From NCBI RefSeq assembly GCF_902459645.1, contig NZ_CABPSK010000001.1, forward strand, positions 992,001 through 1,056,000: a stretch of DNA of 64,000 nt. The letters are read 5' to 3'. Below the pieces are notes generated by a model. That model saw only the letters and a program-made list of their open reading frames with translations. It did no database searches and was not told the origin of the DNA. The position numbers and the translations under genes were made by a program. This document shows, piece by piece, positions 7,995 through 17,285 of this stretch. This DNA comes from Pandoraea pneumonica. GTDB lineage: Bacteria > Pseudomonadota > Gammaproteobacteria > Burkholderiales > Burkholderiaceae. Every line of letters begins with the position of its first letter. Within the stretch, counting starts at the first letter, position 1.

Positions 7995-9218
7995 ATGAAG
8001 CCCACCACTGACATCACGTCGCTTCGAGAGATGAAGCGGCAAGTGCTACTGCTTGCCATCGCGCAGGCGCTCTTCCAGACGGCATCCGTACTCGTAATGA
8101 CCATCGGGGCATTAGCCGCGGCAAACATCTCCGGTGACCCGGCGCTGGCGACCGTGCCGATCGCCGCCATGTTTCTCGGCACCGCTGTCCTGATGTTCCC
8201 GGCGTCTGCGGCGATGGCAAAGTTTGGCCGCCGCGCCGGATTTGTCACCGGCGCGTTACTCGGCACTATCGGAGGCGTGGTCGGTGCAGCGGGCATCTAT
8301 GTGGCTTCGTTGCCGCTGCTCTCGCTCGGGACGTTTCTGGTGGGTGCTTATCAGGCGTTCGCACAGTTCTACCGTTTTGCTGCCAGTGAGGTTGCGAGCG
8401 ACGCTTTTCGCCCGCGCGCCATCTCCCTCGTGCTTGGCGGCGGCATTGTCGCGGCACTGCTCGGCCCGACGTTGGCCCGCTTCGGTGGCCCGCTGCTCGA
8501 GACACGCTACGCCGGTTCGTTTCTGATCCTTGCACTGCTTTCGCTAGCGGCGGCCGGCGTACTGCTTGCCATTCGTGGCAATGAAAAGCATGCGCTCCAG
8601 CCCGATGTCGCCAATGGACGCCCGTGGGCCGAAATCGTGACGCAACCGGCCTATCTGGTTGCCTTGTTCGGTGCAGTCACCGGGTACGGCGTCATGATTC
8701 TGGCAATGACCGCTACGCCAATCGCGATGATGCACCATCACCACGAACTGTCCACCGCGTCCACGGTGATCCAGTTTCACGTGCTCGGCATGTTCCTGCC
8801 GTCCTTCTTCACTGGGTCGTTGATCGCACGCTTTGGTACGCTGCGCATCATGCTCACTGGCCTGCTCCTGCTCACAGCGCATGTGTTCACGACATGGACC
8901 GGCACGGGATTCAACTCGTTCGCGCTAGCGCTGGTCTTGCTCGGTGTCGGATGGAATTTCTTGTTCATCGGCGGCACGTCGCTCCTGACCACCACCTACA
9001 CGCCGGGCGAGCGAAGTCGCGCACAGGCCACCAACGACATGACCATCTTCGCTGTTGGCATCGCATGTTCGTTCGGCGCAGGTCCGCTGCTGCAACGGTT
9101 CGGCTGGCAAACGCTCAATGGCATGCTGCTGCCTTGGTTGTTCGCCGCCGTGTTGATGCTGCTTTGGTTCGCGGCACGCGAGCGACGTGCGGCCAGAGAC
9201 GTTGCGGCGTGCTCATAG
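7995..9218 (+). CDS. major facilitator superfamily transporter, 12 helices
   Basis: 407 residues, about twelve hydrophobic segments. Motif A is recognisable after helix 2 (AAMAKFGRRAGFVTGALLG), and a MHHHHELS loop lies between the two halves. The second half repeats the layout with FFTGSLIARFGTLRIMLTG. No substrate-specific motif is recognised. It is divergent from a MetR-like regulator with interlocked promoters, which suggests local control and possibly export or uptake of a sulfur amino-acid-related compound (inference only). An ArsJ role was considered because of the ars neighbour but the sequence does not resemble it. Confidence 0.85.
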   Translation: MKPTTDITSLREMKRQVLLLAIAQALFQTASVLVMTIGALAAANISGDPALATVPIAAMFLGTAVLMFPASAAMAKFGRRAGFVTGALLGTIGGVVGAAGIYVASLPLLSLGTFLVGAYQAFAQFYRFAASEVASDAFRPRAISLVLGGGIVAALLGPTLARFGGPLLETRYAGSFLILALLSLAAAGVLLAIRGNEKHALQPDVANGRPWAEIVTQPAYLVALFGAVTGYGVMILAMTATPIAMMHHHHELSTASTVIQFHVLGMFLPSFFTGSLIARFGTLRIMLTGLLLLTAHVFTTWTGTGFNSFALALVLLGVGWNFLFIGGTSLLTTTYTPGERSRAQATNDMTIFAVGIACSFGAGPLLQRFGWQTLNGMLLPWLFAAVLMLLWFAARERRAARDVAACS

Positions 9219-9249
9219 CGTATCGATGCGAGCCACCTTGAACGTGCCT

Positions 9250-9267
9250 GCGCCGCATTCGCGGCGC
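9250..9267. terminator. hairpin between convergent genes
   Basis: GCGCCGC (9250-9256), loop ATTC, GCGGCGC (9261-9267). Perfect 7-bp GC stem in the 51 bases between two convergent stops; probably terminates both, though there is no T-run. Confidence 0.5.
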
Positions 9268-9269
9268 GA

Positions 9270-10106
9270 CTATTTAGCGCAACTTTTCATATCCGCCGGC
9301 TTGCCATCGACAAAGCAGCCTTTCGTTTCGGTGCCGCCTTTGTAACTGACCGAGAGGCCGTCCGGCTTGCCGTTGGCGTCGGCCTGATCGACGGAAATCA
9401 ACGTCGAGCCGATGTAGAACGCCTTCTCGAGGCGCATGCCGTGCGCCGTCTTCACGGGCTTCTTCAAGAAGATTTTTGCGCCGTCGGCGGCGACGAGAAT
9501 CGTAGCGCTATTGATAAAGCTGCCAACCGGGGTTTCGGCGCTGCTGGTGATCGCCTTCGTTGGCACCGGCATCGGCGCGCCGTCCGCTGGCACATCGACC
9601 GACTTGCGCAGTTCCAGACGGTGCGTCAGTTTCCCGTCGGTCATCTGCGCGACCACGCGCCCTGTCTGCTGAGAACGCCCGCGATAGCCCGGGCCCCATG
9701 CCTCGCGTAGCGCCTCGTAGACCACTTCGACCTGTCCATCGAGCTTGCCCTGTTTGCACGTGGCCATCACCGGATGAACACTCACGTTGCTGTAGCGATG
9801 CCCATAGCCTGCCGGGCCATCGCCCGCCGCGTAATCGGTAGCACCGGTCAGCGACGTCAACTGCGCAGCCGACACCGGACAAGGCCATTCGGTCGATTTC
9901 GCCGGGTCGACGTAGAAGAACACCTCCTGCGCATCCGCATAGCGTTGGTACTGAGCATCGGCCTCGCGCAGCAACTGCATTTGCGCGGCATCTTTCACCG
10001 TGGGCAACTGCAATGGTTCGGCCTGCGCACCAGCGCTTGCGAATAACAAGCCCGCCGCAAACGCCCCCACCACCTTTCGTGCCACATCGCATCGTTGTAC
10101 TGGCAT
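9270..10106 (-). CDS. exported protein of unknown function
   Basis: 278 residues. A Sec signal peptide (VVGAFAAGLLFASAGAQA, residues about 11-29) predicts a periplasmic protein. The mature part begins with a helical stretch AQMQLLREADAQYQRYADAQ, then beta-rich segments with GYGHRYSNVSVHPVMATCKQG, VEVVYEALREAW and repeated KxDGLSVSYKGG-type strands reminiscent of MORN/antitoxin-like hairpins. Four cysteines (including CKQG, KGCFVDG and KSCAK) could form two disulfides. I do not recognise the family. It is divergent from the small metal-linked gene at 10279, so a link to envelope metal stress is possible but unproven. Confidence 0.75.
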   Translation of the reverse strand: MPVQRCDVARKVVGAFAAGLLFASAGAQAEPLQLPTVKDAAQMQLLREADAQYQRYADAQEVFFYVDPAKSTEWPCPVSAAQLTSLTGATDYAAGDGPAGYGHRYSNVSVHPVMATCKQGKLDGQVEVVYEALREAWGPGYRGRSQQTGRVVAQMTDGKLTHRLELRKSVDVPADGAPMPVPTKAITSSAETPVGSFINSATILVAADGAKIFLKKPVKTAHGMRLEKAFYIGSTLISVDQADANGKPDGLSVSYKGGTETKGCFVDGKPADMKSCAK

Positions 10107-10240
10107 CTCACACTCCCTGTGGATTGACCTGCGAACTTACGAATTTCGGCCCGGCTACCGGCGTGTTGTCGTCCGCCGTTGGTTCATCACACTACGAAAT
10201 CGCAGGCGCACGCGCAATGCTCGCTTTCCGGGGGATGGGG

Positions 10241-10271
10241 TTGACCTACGCACATAACGGACTGCTATACT
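10241..10271 (+). promoter_or_regulatory. predicted promoter with 19-bp spacer upstream of the metal-efflux cluster
   Basis: TTGACC (10241-10246), 19-base spacer, TATACT (10266-10271). A 19-base spacer is typical of MerR-family activated promoters. A10279, seven bases after the -10 box, is the first base of the following ATG, again suggesting a leaderless message. I see no clear dyad in the spacer. Confidence 0.55.
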
Positions 10272-10278
10272 CCGCACG

Positions 10279-10638
10279 ATGAAATTCCTGCGGATTTGCT
10301 GCCTCTTTCTGCTTTGTGCCGTGCTGCCCATTAGTGGGCTGGCGGCCAGCGGCTTGACTGGCGCTTGTCCGATGCAGATGTCGCCGTCGGCAGACGACGG
10401 TGCAATGGCCATGGACATGGCCGGCTGCGATTCCATGAAGGCCCCCGACGGCGCAAAACTCAAGGCGCCGTTCTGCAAGGCAACCGTCCAGTGCCAACTG
10501 GGCAGCCTCTACCACCCCGTCGATCTTCCCTCGGCCAACCGGCCCTTCGGCCCCATGACGTCCGTCACGTTCGCCTACGCAGACTCGCTCAGCGTTCGCG
10601 CACCCGACGGCCCGTGGCGCCCACCCACTTCGCTCTGA
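10279..10638 (+). CDS. small exported Met/Cys-containing protein of the metal-efflux cluster (CzcI-like)
   Basis: 119 residues. Signal peptide (LRICCLFLLCAVLPISGLA, cleavage near residue 23), then a Met-rich stretch CPMQMSPSADDGAMAMDMAG and CDSM, and a tail ending VRAPDGPWRPPTSL. Its position ahead of an outer-membrane channel gene, short length and Pro/Arg-rich tail resemble CzcI/CopL-type small proteins that precede heavy-metal RND operons. The Met and Cys residues could bind Cu(I) in the periplasm. No Shine-Dalgarno sequence is seen before the ATG. Function is inferred mainly from context. Confidence 0.7.
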   Translation: MKFLRICCLFLLCAVLPISGLAASGLTGACPMQMSPSADDGAMAMDMAGCDSMKAPDGAKLKAPFCKATVQCQLGSLYHPVDLPSANRPFGPMTSVTFAYADSLSVRAPDGPWRPPTSL

Positions 10639-10661
10639 CCCCAGCCAGTTGTTAATCAAGG

Positions 10662-10683
10662 CTCGCCGCGCTTAGCCGGCGAG
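10662..10683 (+). other. intra-operon hairpin before cusC
   Basis: CTCGCCG, 8-base loop, CGGCGAG in the 100-base gap between the small gene and cusC. It could be a partial terminator or an mRNA end protecting the upstream message, setting different levels for the two parts of the operon. Confidence 0.4.
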
Positions 10684-10738
10684 GTTGCTCCATACGGAGC
10701 GCGAATCCCTATGGGGTTCGTCGATTCGGGGTTTTACC

Positions 10739-12061
10739 ATGCATCCGACACCCGGTGCGCCTATGCCATGGCGCACCCGGACGCCTATGTGCGTCCTCTT
10801 CATTGCGCTGTCTCTGATCGGCGCGAGTGCATCCCAAGCATTCGCGCAGGAGACCCGCACCCCATCCGCCGCCCCGTTCACGCTCGAGGCCGCGCTTCAG
10901 TCTGCGCTAACCCGCTCGGCGAGCATGCAGGCCGCGCAAGCGTCTGTGCGCTCAAGCTCGGAAGCTGCCGTGAAGGCCGGGCAACTGCCCGACCCAACCC
11001 TCAAAGCCGGTATCGATAACCTGCCCATCAACGGCGACCAGCGATTCACCGTCGGGCAAGACTTCATGACGATGCGCCGTATCGGCATCGAGCAAGAATG
11101 GGTTTCATCCGAGAAGCGCCAACTGCGCACTGCCCTTGGCAATCGCATGGTCGATCGCGAGCGCGCGGCGTATCTGACGCAAGTCGCCAACGTCCGGCAG
11201 CAGACCGCCACCGCGTGGCTGAACGCCGCTTACGCCAAGCGAGCCGTTGTATTGCAGCAAGCGCTGGTGATGCACATGACGCACGAGCTCGGTGCGACCA
11301 AAGCGTCGTATCGCGGTGCCAAGGCGTCCGCCGCCGATGTGGCACAAGCGCAAGCCATGCTCGCGCAGGCAGAAGATCAGCGTCTCAAAGCGCAGCAAAC
11401 ACTCCAATCCACCCTCTTCGCCTTGTCTCGATGGACGGCAGCCCCCGTCGCCGACGTGCTTGGCGACCCGCCCGCGGCCGACTCGGCCGTGCCATCGCTC
11501 CCCACCGATCAGCTGGATCGCGTCCAACCCGCGCTCATTTCAGCCGAAGCGGACATCGCCGCGGCTGACGCCGACACCTCGGTGGCACGCAGCGAGCGCA
11601 CGCCCAATTGGAGTTGGGAAGTCGCGTACCAACAACGCGGCGGCCAGTACTCGAACATGGTGTCGGTCGGCGTGAGCATCCCGCTGCCGATCCATCGCGG
11701 CAGCCGGCAAGACCGCGACGTGGCCGAAAAAGCTGAGTTAGGCACGCGCGCCCGCCTCGTGTTCGAGGACACGCAGCGGCAAGTGCAAGCCGACATCCGC
11801 GACCTTGCTACGCGCATCGAGAACGGCCGCGAACGTCTGGTCAACCTCAACGGCACGCTGCTCCCCGCCGCCGACCAACGGGTGCTGTTGGCCACTGCGG
11901 CCTACCGGGCAGGCACCGGCGCACTGATCGACATTTTCGCGGCCAAGCGTGCGCAGCTGGACGCGCAGTTGCAGCAATTGGATGTGCAACGCGATGTCTC
12001 ACTGGCATGGGCACAACTCGAATATCAGGTGGTTCCGCCCAGCATGGCGGCTGACCAATGA
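10739..12061 (+). CDS. cusC: outer-membrane efflux channel of a copper/silver RND pump (CusC/CzcC type)
   Basis: 440 residues from ATG 10739. A signal peptide (LFIALSLIGASASQAFAQ) precedes two TolC-type repeats: LEAALQSALTRSASMQAAQASV and the matching second repeat starting near ALISAEADIAAADADT, each with beta strands (WSWEVAYQQRGG, VSVGVSIPLPIHRG) and long coiled-coil helices. No lipobox is present, unlike E. coli CusC. It forms the trimeric exit duct for the pump. Its stop overlaps the cusB start by four bases. The TTG start at 10685 lies inside the leader hairpin region and is less likely. Confidence 0.88.
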   Translation: MHPTPGAPMPWRTRTPMCVLFIALSLIGASASQAFAQETRTPSAAPFTLEAALQSALTRSASMQAAQASVRSSSEAAVKAGQLPDPTLKAGIDNLPINGDQRFTVGQDFMTMRRIGIEQEWVSSEKRQLRTALGNRMVDRERAAYLTQVANVRQQTATAWLNAAYAKRAVVLQQALVMHMTHELGATKASYRGAKASAADVAQAQAMLAQAEDQRLKAQQTLQSTLFALSRWTAAPVADVLGDPPAADSAVPSLPTDQLDRVQPALISAEADIAAADADTSVARSERTPNWSWEVAYQQRGGQYSNMVSVGVSIPLPIHRGSRQDRDVAEKAELGTRARLVFEDTQRQVQADIRDLATRIENGRERLVNLNGTLLPAADQRVLLATAAYRAGTGALIDIFAAKRAQLDAQLQQLDVQRDVSLAWAQLEYQVVPPSMAADQ

Positions 12062-13605
12062 GGCAAACGAAGATGAGAAAACAACGTCTAGTCATGGCAA
12101 TCGGCGGTCTCTTTGCCGCATCGGCACTACTCGGCGCAGGCTACCTCGCGGGCAAGCGCGAACCCGCGCCAATGCTGGCGAACACCGCACCGTCGGTTAC
12201 CACGGCGAACGGTGCCGTGCAGCGCAAAGTCCTGTATTGGCACGACCCGATGCAGCCGAACCAGCACTTCGACAAGCCCGGTAAATCGCCTTTCATGGAC
12301 ATGCAGTTGGTGCCCGTCTATGCCGATGAAGCGGCGGCAACCGGCATCAAGATCAATGCCGATCTCCAGCAGAATCTCGGCATTCGGTACGCCACTGTCC
12401 AGCGCAAACCGGTGAGCGAAAGCTTCGAGGCAGTGGGCAGCACCCAGTTCGATGAGTCGCAAGCGGACGTCGTCCAGTCGCGCGTCACCGGATACATCGA
12501 CCACCTGTATGCCAGTGCCCCCATGCAGCGCGTCAAGCAAGGCGCGTCGATTGCTTCGATATATGTCCCCGACTGGTTGGCGCCGCAGGAGGAATACCTC
12601 GCACTCAAACGCAGCCATATGGACGACACCCTGTTGTCGGCGGCCCGTGCCCGCATGCGGGCGCTGTCCATCCCCGACGCGGTGATTTCGGCGTTGGATC
12701 GAACCGGCACGGTACAGACACATATCGTCCTGCCATCGCCTCGCGCTGGTGTTCTCACGGAATTGAACGTTCGTAACGGCGCGATGGTCGCGCCGGGCCA
12801 GACACTCGCGAAGGTCGCCGGGCTCTCGACGCTCTGGGTCGTCGTGGACATTCCCGAGGCCTTGGCCGCGCGCGTCCAGCCGGGCATGACCGTCGACGCC
12901 ACCTTAGCCAGCGACGCGTCACAGCATCTGACCGGCCGCATTCGCGAAGTGCTGCCCGGCATCAACCCGAGCAGCCGCACGCTATCCGCCCGTCTGGAAA
13001 TCGATAACGCCAGCGGCAAACTCACCCCCGGTATGTGGCTTCGGGTCCGGGTCAGCGGACAAGCCCCGGTATCTCGCCTGCTAGTACCGTCGGAAGCGGT
13101 AATTGCGACCGGCAAGCGCACGGTCGTCATCGTGCAGAACGGCGACGGCCGCTTGGCGCCGGTCAATGTCACGATCGGGGAAGACTTCGGCGGCGACACG
13201 GAAATTGTCAGCGGACTCAACGAGGGGCAACGCGTTGTGGCATCGGGGCAGTTCCTTGTCGATTCAGAGGCCAGTTTGAAATCGGTGCTGCCCGCTGCCG
13301 ACACCACGCCAGTCACGACGCCGGACAAACCTGCCAGCGCGGCGTCGGCATCCGCGCCTGCCGTAGCGGCGCAGATTTACGAGACGACTGGCAAAGTCGA
13401 GTCGGTCACTGCCGACGGCATCACGTTCTCGCATCAACCGGTGCCCGCCCTCGGGTGGCCCGGGATGACGATGTCGTTCGGTAAGCCATCGCCTGAGGCT
13501 TTCGCAGACGTGAAACCCGGTCAGACCGCGCACTTCGCCTTCCGGCAGACCGATGACGGGTTCCAGTTGACGAAGGTCGAGCGCATGAGCGGAGGCCAGC
13601 CATGA
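12058..13605 (+). CDS. cusB: periplasmic adaptor CusB with N-terminal metal-binding motif and C-terminal CusF domain
   Basis: 515 residues. An N-terminal anchor helix (residues 12-30) is followed by the heavy-metal-binding motif YWHDPMQP...PGKSPFMDM (60-82), found in CusB-like proteins. Next come the barrel-sandwich/alpha-hairpin/beta-barrel modules of membrane-fusion proteins (about 105-415). After an Ala/Pro-rich linker, residues 439-515 form a complete CusF-like OB domain with His459, Trp467, Met470 and Met472 in the order of the CusF Cu(I)/Ag(I) site. It links CusA to CusC and relays metal. Translationally coupled on both sides by ATGA overlaps. Confidence 0.93.
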   Translation: MRQTKMRKQRLVMAIGGLFAASALLGAGYLAGKREPAPMLANTAPSVTTANGAVQRKVLYWHDPMQPNQHFDKPGKSPFMDMQLVPVYADEAAATGIKINADLQQNLGIRYATVQRKPVSESFEAVGSTQFDESQADVVQSRVTGYIDHLYASAPMQRVKQGASIASIYVPDWLAPQEEYLALKRSHMDDTLLSAARARMRALSIPDAVISALDRTGTVQTHIVLPSPRAGVLTELNVRNGAMVAPGQTLAKVAGLSTLWVVVDIPEALAARVQPGMTVDATLASDASQHLTGRIREVLPGINPSSRTLSARLEIDNASGKLTPGMWLRVRVSGQAPVSRLLVPSEAVIATGKRTVVIVQNGDGRLAPVNVTIGEDFGGDTEIVSGLNEGQRVVASGQFLVDSEASLKSVLPAADTTPVTTPDKPASAASASAPAVAAQIYETTGKVESVTADGITFSHQPVPALGWPGMTMSFGKPSPEAFADVKPGQTAHFAFRQTDDGFQLTKVERMSGGQP

Positions 13606-16600
13606 TCGCCCGCATCATTCGCTGGTCGATTCGGAATCGCTTTCTGGTGTTGTTGGCGACCGTACTCGTGGCGGCTTGGGGCGTGTATTCGCTCGCCCGC
13701 ACGCCGCTCGACGCCCTGCCCGACCTGTCGGACACGCAGGTCATCATCAAGGCGTCGTATCCCGGCAAAGCCCCGCAGGTCATCGAAGATCAGGTGACCT
13801 ATCCGCTGACGACGACGTTGCTCGGCGTACCGGGGGCGAAGACGATCCGGGCGTACTCGTCGTTCGGCGACGCCTTTATCTATGTGCTGTTCGACGACAA
13901 AACGGACCAGTACTGGGCGCGCTCGCGCGTGCTGGAGTATCTCAATCAGGTACAGAGCCGTTTGCCACAGGGGGCGACGGTCGCGCTGGGGCCGGACGCG
14001 ACCGGCGTCGGCTGGGTCTACGAATACGCCCTCGTGGATCGCACCGGCAAACACGACTTGGGTCAGTTACGCACCCTCAACGACTGGTTCATCAAGTTCG
14101 AGCTGAAATCGGTGCCCGATGTCGCTGAGGTGGCGTCGCTTGGCGGCATGGTTCGCCAATATCAGGTCGTGCTCGATCCGGACAAGCTGCGCGCCTACGG
14201 CATTCCCCACAGCACCGTGATCGACGCCCTATCGAAGGCCAATCAGGCGTCAGGCGGCTCTGTCGTGGAAATGGCGGAATCGGAGTACATGGTTCGTTCG
14301 ACCGGTTATCTGCAAACGCTCGACGACTTCCGCCACATTCCGTTGCGCAGCGACGAGACCGGCACGCCCGTGATGCTCGGCGACGTGGCACGCATCCAGG
14401 TCGGCCCGGAAATGCGGCGCGGTATTGCGGAACTCAATGGCGAAGGCGAAGTGGCGGGCGGTGTCATCGTGATGCGCTCGGGCAAGAACGCGTTGACCAC
14501 CATCGAAGCCGTCAAAGCCAGGCTGGCGGACTTGAAGAAGTCGCTGCCGCCCGGCGTCGAAGTCGTCACGACCTACGACCGCTCGCAGTTGATCGAGCGC
14601 GCCGTGGACAACCTCAAGGACAAGCTGCTCGAAGAGTTCATCATCGTCGGGCTCGTCTGCGCGGTGTTTCTGTTCCATTTGCGCAGCGCCTTCGTCGCCA
14701 TTCTGTCGTTGCCGCTCGGCGTGTTGGCCGCGTTCATCGTCATGCGATATCAGGGGGTGAATGCGAACTTGATGTCGTTAGGCGGCATCGCTATCGCCAT
14801 CGGCGCGATGATCGACGCCGCCATCGTCATGATCGAGAACGCGCACAAGCATCTCGAAGCCTTCGAGCACGCGCATCCGGGCGTACCGCTCGTGGGGTCT
14901 AAACGATGGCAGTTGATTGCCGAGTCTGCCGCCGAGGTCGGACCGGCGTTGTTCTTCTCGCTGCTCATCATCACGCTGTCGTTTATTCCGGTGTTCTCGC
15001 TCGAAGGTCAGGAGGGCAAGCTCTTCTCGCCGCTCGCCTTCACCAAGACGTACACGATTGCGGCGGCGGCCGGACTGTCGGTAACGCTGGTGCCGGTGCT
15101 GATGGGCTACCTGATTCGCGGGCGCATTCCCCACGAGGCGTCGAACCCGATCAACCGCGTGTTGATTCGGCTTTACCGGCCACTGCTGGAGCACACCTTA
15201 CGGCGCCCGTGGGTCACCATCGGCATCGCCGTCGTCGCGCTGCTGCTCACCGCGATCCCGATTTCGCGGCTGGGCGGCGAGTTTCTGCCACCGCTCGACG
15301 AGGGCGATCTGCTCTATATGCCCACGGCGTTACCGGGAATTTCGGCGGCCAAAGCAGCGCAACTGCTCCAGCAAACCGACCGTTTGATCAAAACCGTCCC
15401 GGAAGTCGCCACGGTGTTCGGCAAGTCGGGGCGCGCCGACACGGCCACCGACCCCGCGCCGCTGGAAATGTTCGAGACCACCATCCAGTTCAAGCCTCGC
15501 AGCGAGTGGCGCCCGGGCATGACGCCGGAGAAGCTCGTCGATGAACTCGACCGTACGGTCAAAGTACCGGGGCTGTCGAACGTCTGGGTGCCGCCGATCC
15601 GCAACCGGCTCGACATGCTTTCGACCGGTATCAAGACTCCCGTCGGCGTGAAGATTTCCGGGCCAGACCTCACGCAGATCGACAAGATCGCCACGCAGGT
15701 GGAAGCGGCCGTGAAACCTGTGCCGGGCGTGACATCGGCACTGGCCGAGCGATTGAACGGTGGCCGATACATCGACGTGAACGTCAACCGGCAAGCGGCG
15801 GCCCGCTACAACCTCTCGGTGGCCGATGTCCAGTCGGTCGTGTCGTCGGCGATTGGCGGGGAGAACGTTGGGGAAGTGATCGCGGGCCGGGAACGCTTTC
15901 CGATCAACGTTCGGTATCCACGGGAGATTCGCGATTCGCTCGAGTCGCTGCGCCAACTGCCAGTGGTGACTGACCGAGGGGCACAGATCCGGCTAGCCGA
16001 CGTGGCCGACATTACGCTCGCAGACGGCCCGCCGATGATTCGCAGCGAGAACGCCCGCCTGTCCGGCTATGTGTATGTGGATATTCGCGACACCGATCTT
16101 CAAACGGCGGTGACGGCCATGCAGCACGCGGTCGCTGGGCAGGTGGTGTTGCCACCGGGCTATTCGATCACGTGGTCCGGGCAGTTCGAGTATCTGGCGC
16201 GCGCCGCGGCCACGTTGCGCACAGTGATTCCGGTGACGCTCGCGGTCATTTTTATCTTGTTGTTCCTAACCTTCCAGTCGGCAGCGGACGCGGCATTGCT
16301 CATGCTGACGGTGCCGTTCGCGCTGGTCGGCGGGTTCTGGCTTATCTGGATGCTGGGTCACGCGGTCTCGGTCGCCACATCGGTCGGCTTCATCGCGCTG
16401 GCGGGCGTGGCGGCGGAATTCGGCGTCGTCATGTTGCTGTATCTCAAAGGCGCACTCGACCGGCGACTCGCGTTGGGCGAGCCCATGAGTGAAGCCATGC
16501 TCAGAAACGCCATTCGCGAAGGCGCGGTCCTGCGGGTGCGCCCGAAAGCGATGACCGTGGCCGTCGTGCTTGCCGGTTTGGTGCCCATCATGATCGGTCA

Positions 16601-16826
16601 CGGCACGGGGTCGGAGGTCATGCAACGCATTGCCGCGCCGATGGTCGGCGGCATGGTCACGGCGCCCCTCCTGTCGATGTTCGTCATTCCGGCCGCGTGG
16701 TTCTTGCTACAGCGCCGACGCTTTCATCACCTTGAACGGGCAGAGCCCGGCACCCCTGAAACCCCAACCCCTGTGGTTACTTCCGGCACGCAAGTGCCTT
16801 CCATTCCCTCTGGAGAAATGCAATGA
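13602..16826 (+). CDS. cusA: copper/silver RND efflux pump CusA
   Basis: 1074 residues, HME-RND family, twelve transmembrane helices with two large periplasmic loops. Proton-relay helix [14 protein letters not shown] is present. The three methionines that bind Cu(I)/Ag(I) in E. coli CusA are conserved at identical positions: Met573 ([12 protein letters not shown]), Met623 ([12 protein letters not shown]) and Met672 ([13 protein letters not shown]). This supports a monovalent copper/silver substrate rather than cobalt, zinc or cadmium. It takes metal from the periplasm and passes it to the CusBC channel. Confidence 0.95.
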   Translation: MIARIIRWSIRNRFLVLLATVLVAAWGVYSLARTPLDALPDLSDTQVIIKASYPGKAPQVIEDQVTYPLTTTLLGVPGAKTIRAYSSFGDAFIYVLFDDKTDQYWARSRVLEYLNQVQSRLPQGATVALGPDATGVGWVYEYALVDRTGKHDLGQLRTLNDWFIKFELKSVPDVAEVASLGGMVRQYQVVLDPDKLRAYGIPHSTVIDALSKANQASGGSVVEMAESEYMVRSTGYLQTLDDFRHIPLRSDETGTPVMLGDVARIQVGPEMRRGIAELNGEGEVAGGVIVMRSGKNALTTIEAVKARLADLKKSLPPGVEVVTTYDRSQLIERAVDNLKDKLLEEFIIVGLVCAVFLFHLRSAFVAILSLPLGVLAAFIVMRYQGVNANLMSLGGIAIAIGAMIDAAIVMIENAHKHLEAFEHAHPGVPLVGSKRWQLIAESAAEVGPALFFSLLIITLSFIPVFSLEGQEGKLFSPLAFTKTYTIAAAAGLSVTLVPVLMGYLIRGRIPHEASNPINRVLIRLYRPLLEHTLRRPWVTIGIAVVALLLTAIPISRLGGEFLPPLDEGDLLYMPTALPGISAAKAAQLLQQTDRLIKTVPEVATVFGKSGRADTATDPAPLEMFETTIQFKPRSEWRPGMTPEKLVDELDRTVKVPGLSNVWVPPIRNRLDMLSTGIKTPVGVKISGPDLTQIDKIATQVEAAVKPVPGVTSALAERLNGGRYIDVNVNRQAAARYNLSVADVQSVVSSAIGGENVGEVIAGRERFPINVRYPREIRDSLESLRQLPVVTDRGAQIRLADVADITLADGPPMIRSENARLSGYVYVDIRDTDLQTAVTAMQHAVAGQVVLPPGYSITWSGQFEYLARAAATLRTVIPVTLAVIFILLFLTFQSAADAALLMLTVPFALVGGFWLIWMLGHAVSVATSVGFIALAGVAAEFGVVMLLYLKGALDRRLALGEPMSEAMLRNAIREGAVLRVRPKAMTVAVVLAGLVPIMIGHGTGSEVMQRIAAPMVGGMVTAPLLSMFVIPAAWFLLQRRRFHHLERAEPGTPETPTPVVTSGTQVPSIPSGEMQ

Positions 16827-17188
16827 AGATGAAGTCGATGACGTTACTCGCACTGGCCGCGCTCGGCACCCATGCCACGTTGGCACTCGCAGCGAGCGAC
16901 ATGGCAAACATGCCCGGCATGGCGATGTCGCCCCCTGCGCAACATGCGAAGCCCGCAGCGGGCGCACAACTCACGGACGCGGTGGTGAGGAAAGTCGACC
17001 CGGCCACCGGCATGGTGACGATCAAGCACGGGCCGCTGGAAAACGTGGGCATGCCCGCGATGACGATGGCCTTCAAGACCCGAGACGCAGCGATGGCCGC
17101 GCAGGTGCACGAGGGCGACAAGGTCAAGGTGCGCGTGGAAAACGTGAACGGCACCATGACCATCGTCAGACTGGAAAAGCAGCAGTGA
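16823..17188 (+). CDS. cusF: periplasmic copper chaperone CusF-like
   Basis: 121 residues. Signal peptide to about residue 24, a Met-rich linker ([14 protein letters not shown]), then the CusF OB fold with His69, Met80 and Met82. Residue 77, where E. coli CusF has the cation-pi tryptophan, is Met (GMPAMTMAF). It should hand Cu(I) or Ag(I) to CusB/CusA, but with a site chemistry different from the CusF domain fused to CusB. ATGA overlap with cusA; last gene of the operon. Confidence 0.9.
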   Translation: MKMKSMTLLALAALGTHATLALAASDMANMPGMAMSPPAQHAKPAAGAQLTDAVVRKVDPATGMVTIKHGPLENVGMPAMTMAFKTRDAAMAAQVHEGDKVKVRVENVNGTMTIVRLEKQQ

Positions 17189-17226
17189 TCGATTGACTGC
17201 GGTCGATTGATAGCGATCGAATGAAT

Positions 17227-17261
17227 CGGCAGCGGCGTCCCGCAAAGGGGCGTCGCTGCCG
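17227..17261. terminator. strong hairpin ending the cus operon
   Basis: A 15-bp stem with two G-U pairs, 17227-17241 with 17247-17261, and a GCAAA loop. It lies between the convergent stops of cusF and the serine acetyltransferase gene and can serve both. Confidence 0.7.
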
Positions 17262-17285
17262 GTCTCAGGAACGATTAAGCCGCGA

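Noticed and set aside
7995-9218. MFS gene as ArsJ of the arsenic cluster
   Set aside because: The sequence does not show ArsJ features and no partner glyceraldehyde-3-phosphate dehydrogenase gene is present; it is separated from the ars operon by an opposing regulator.
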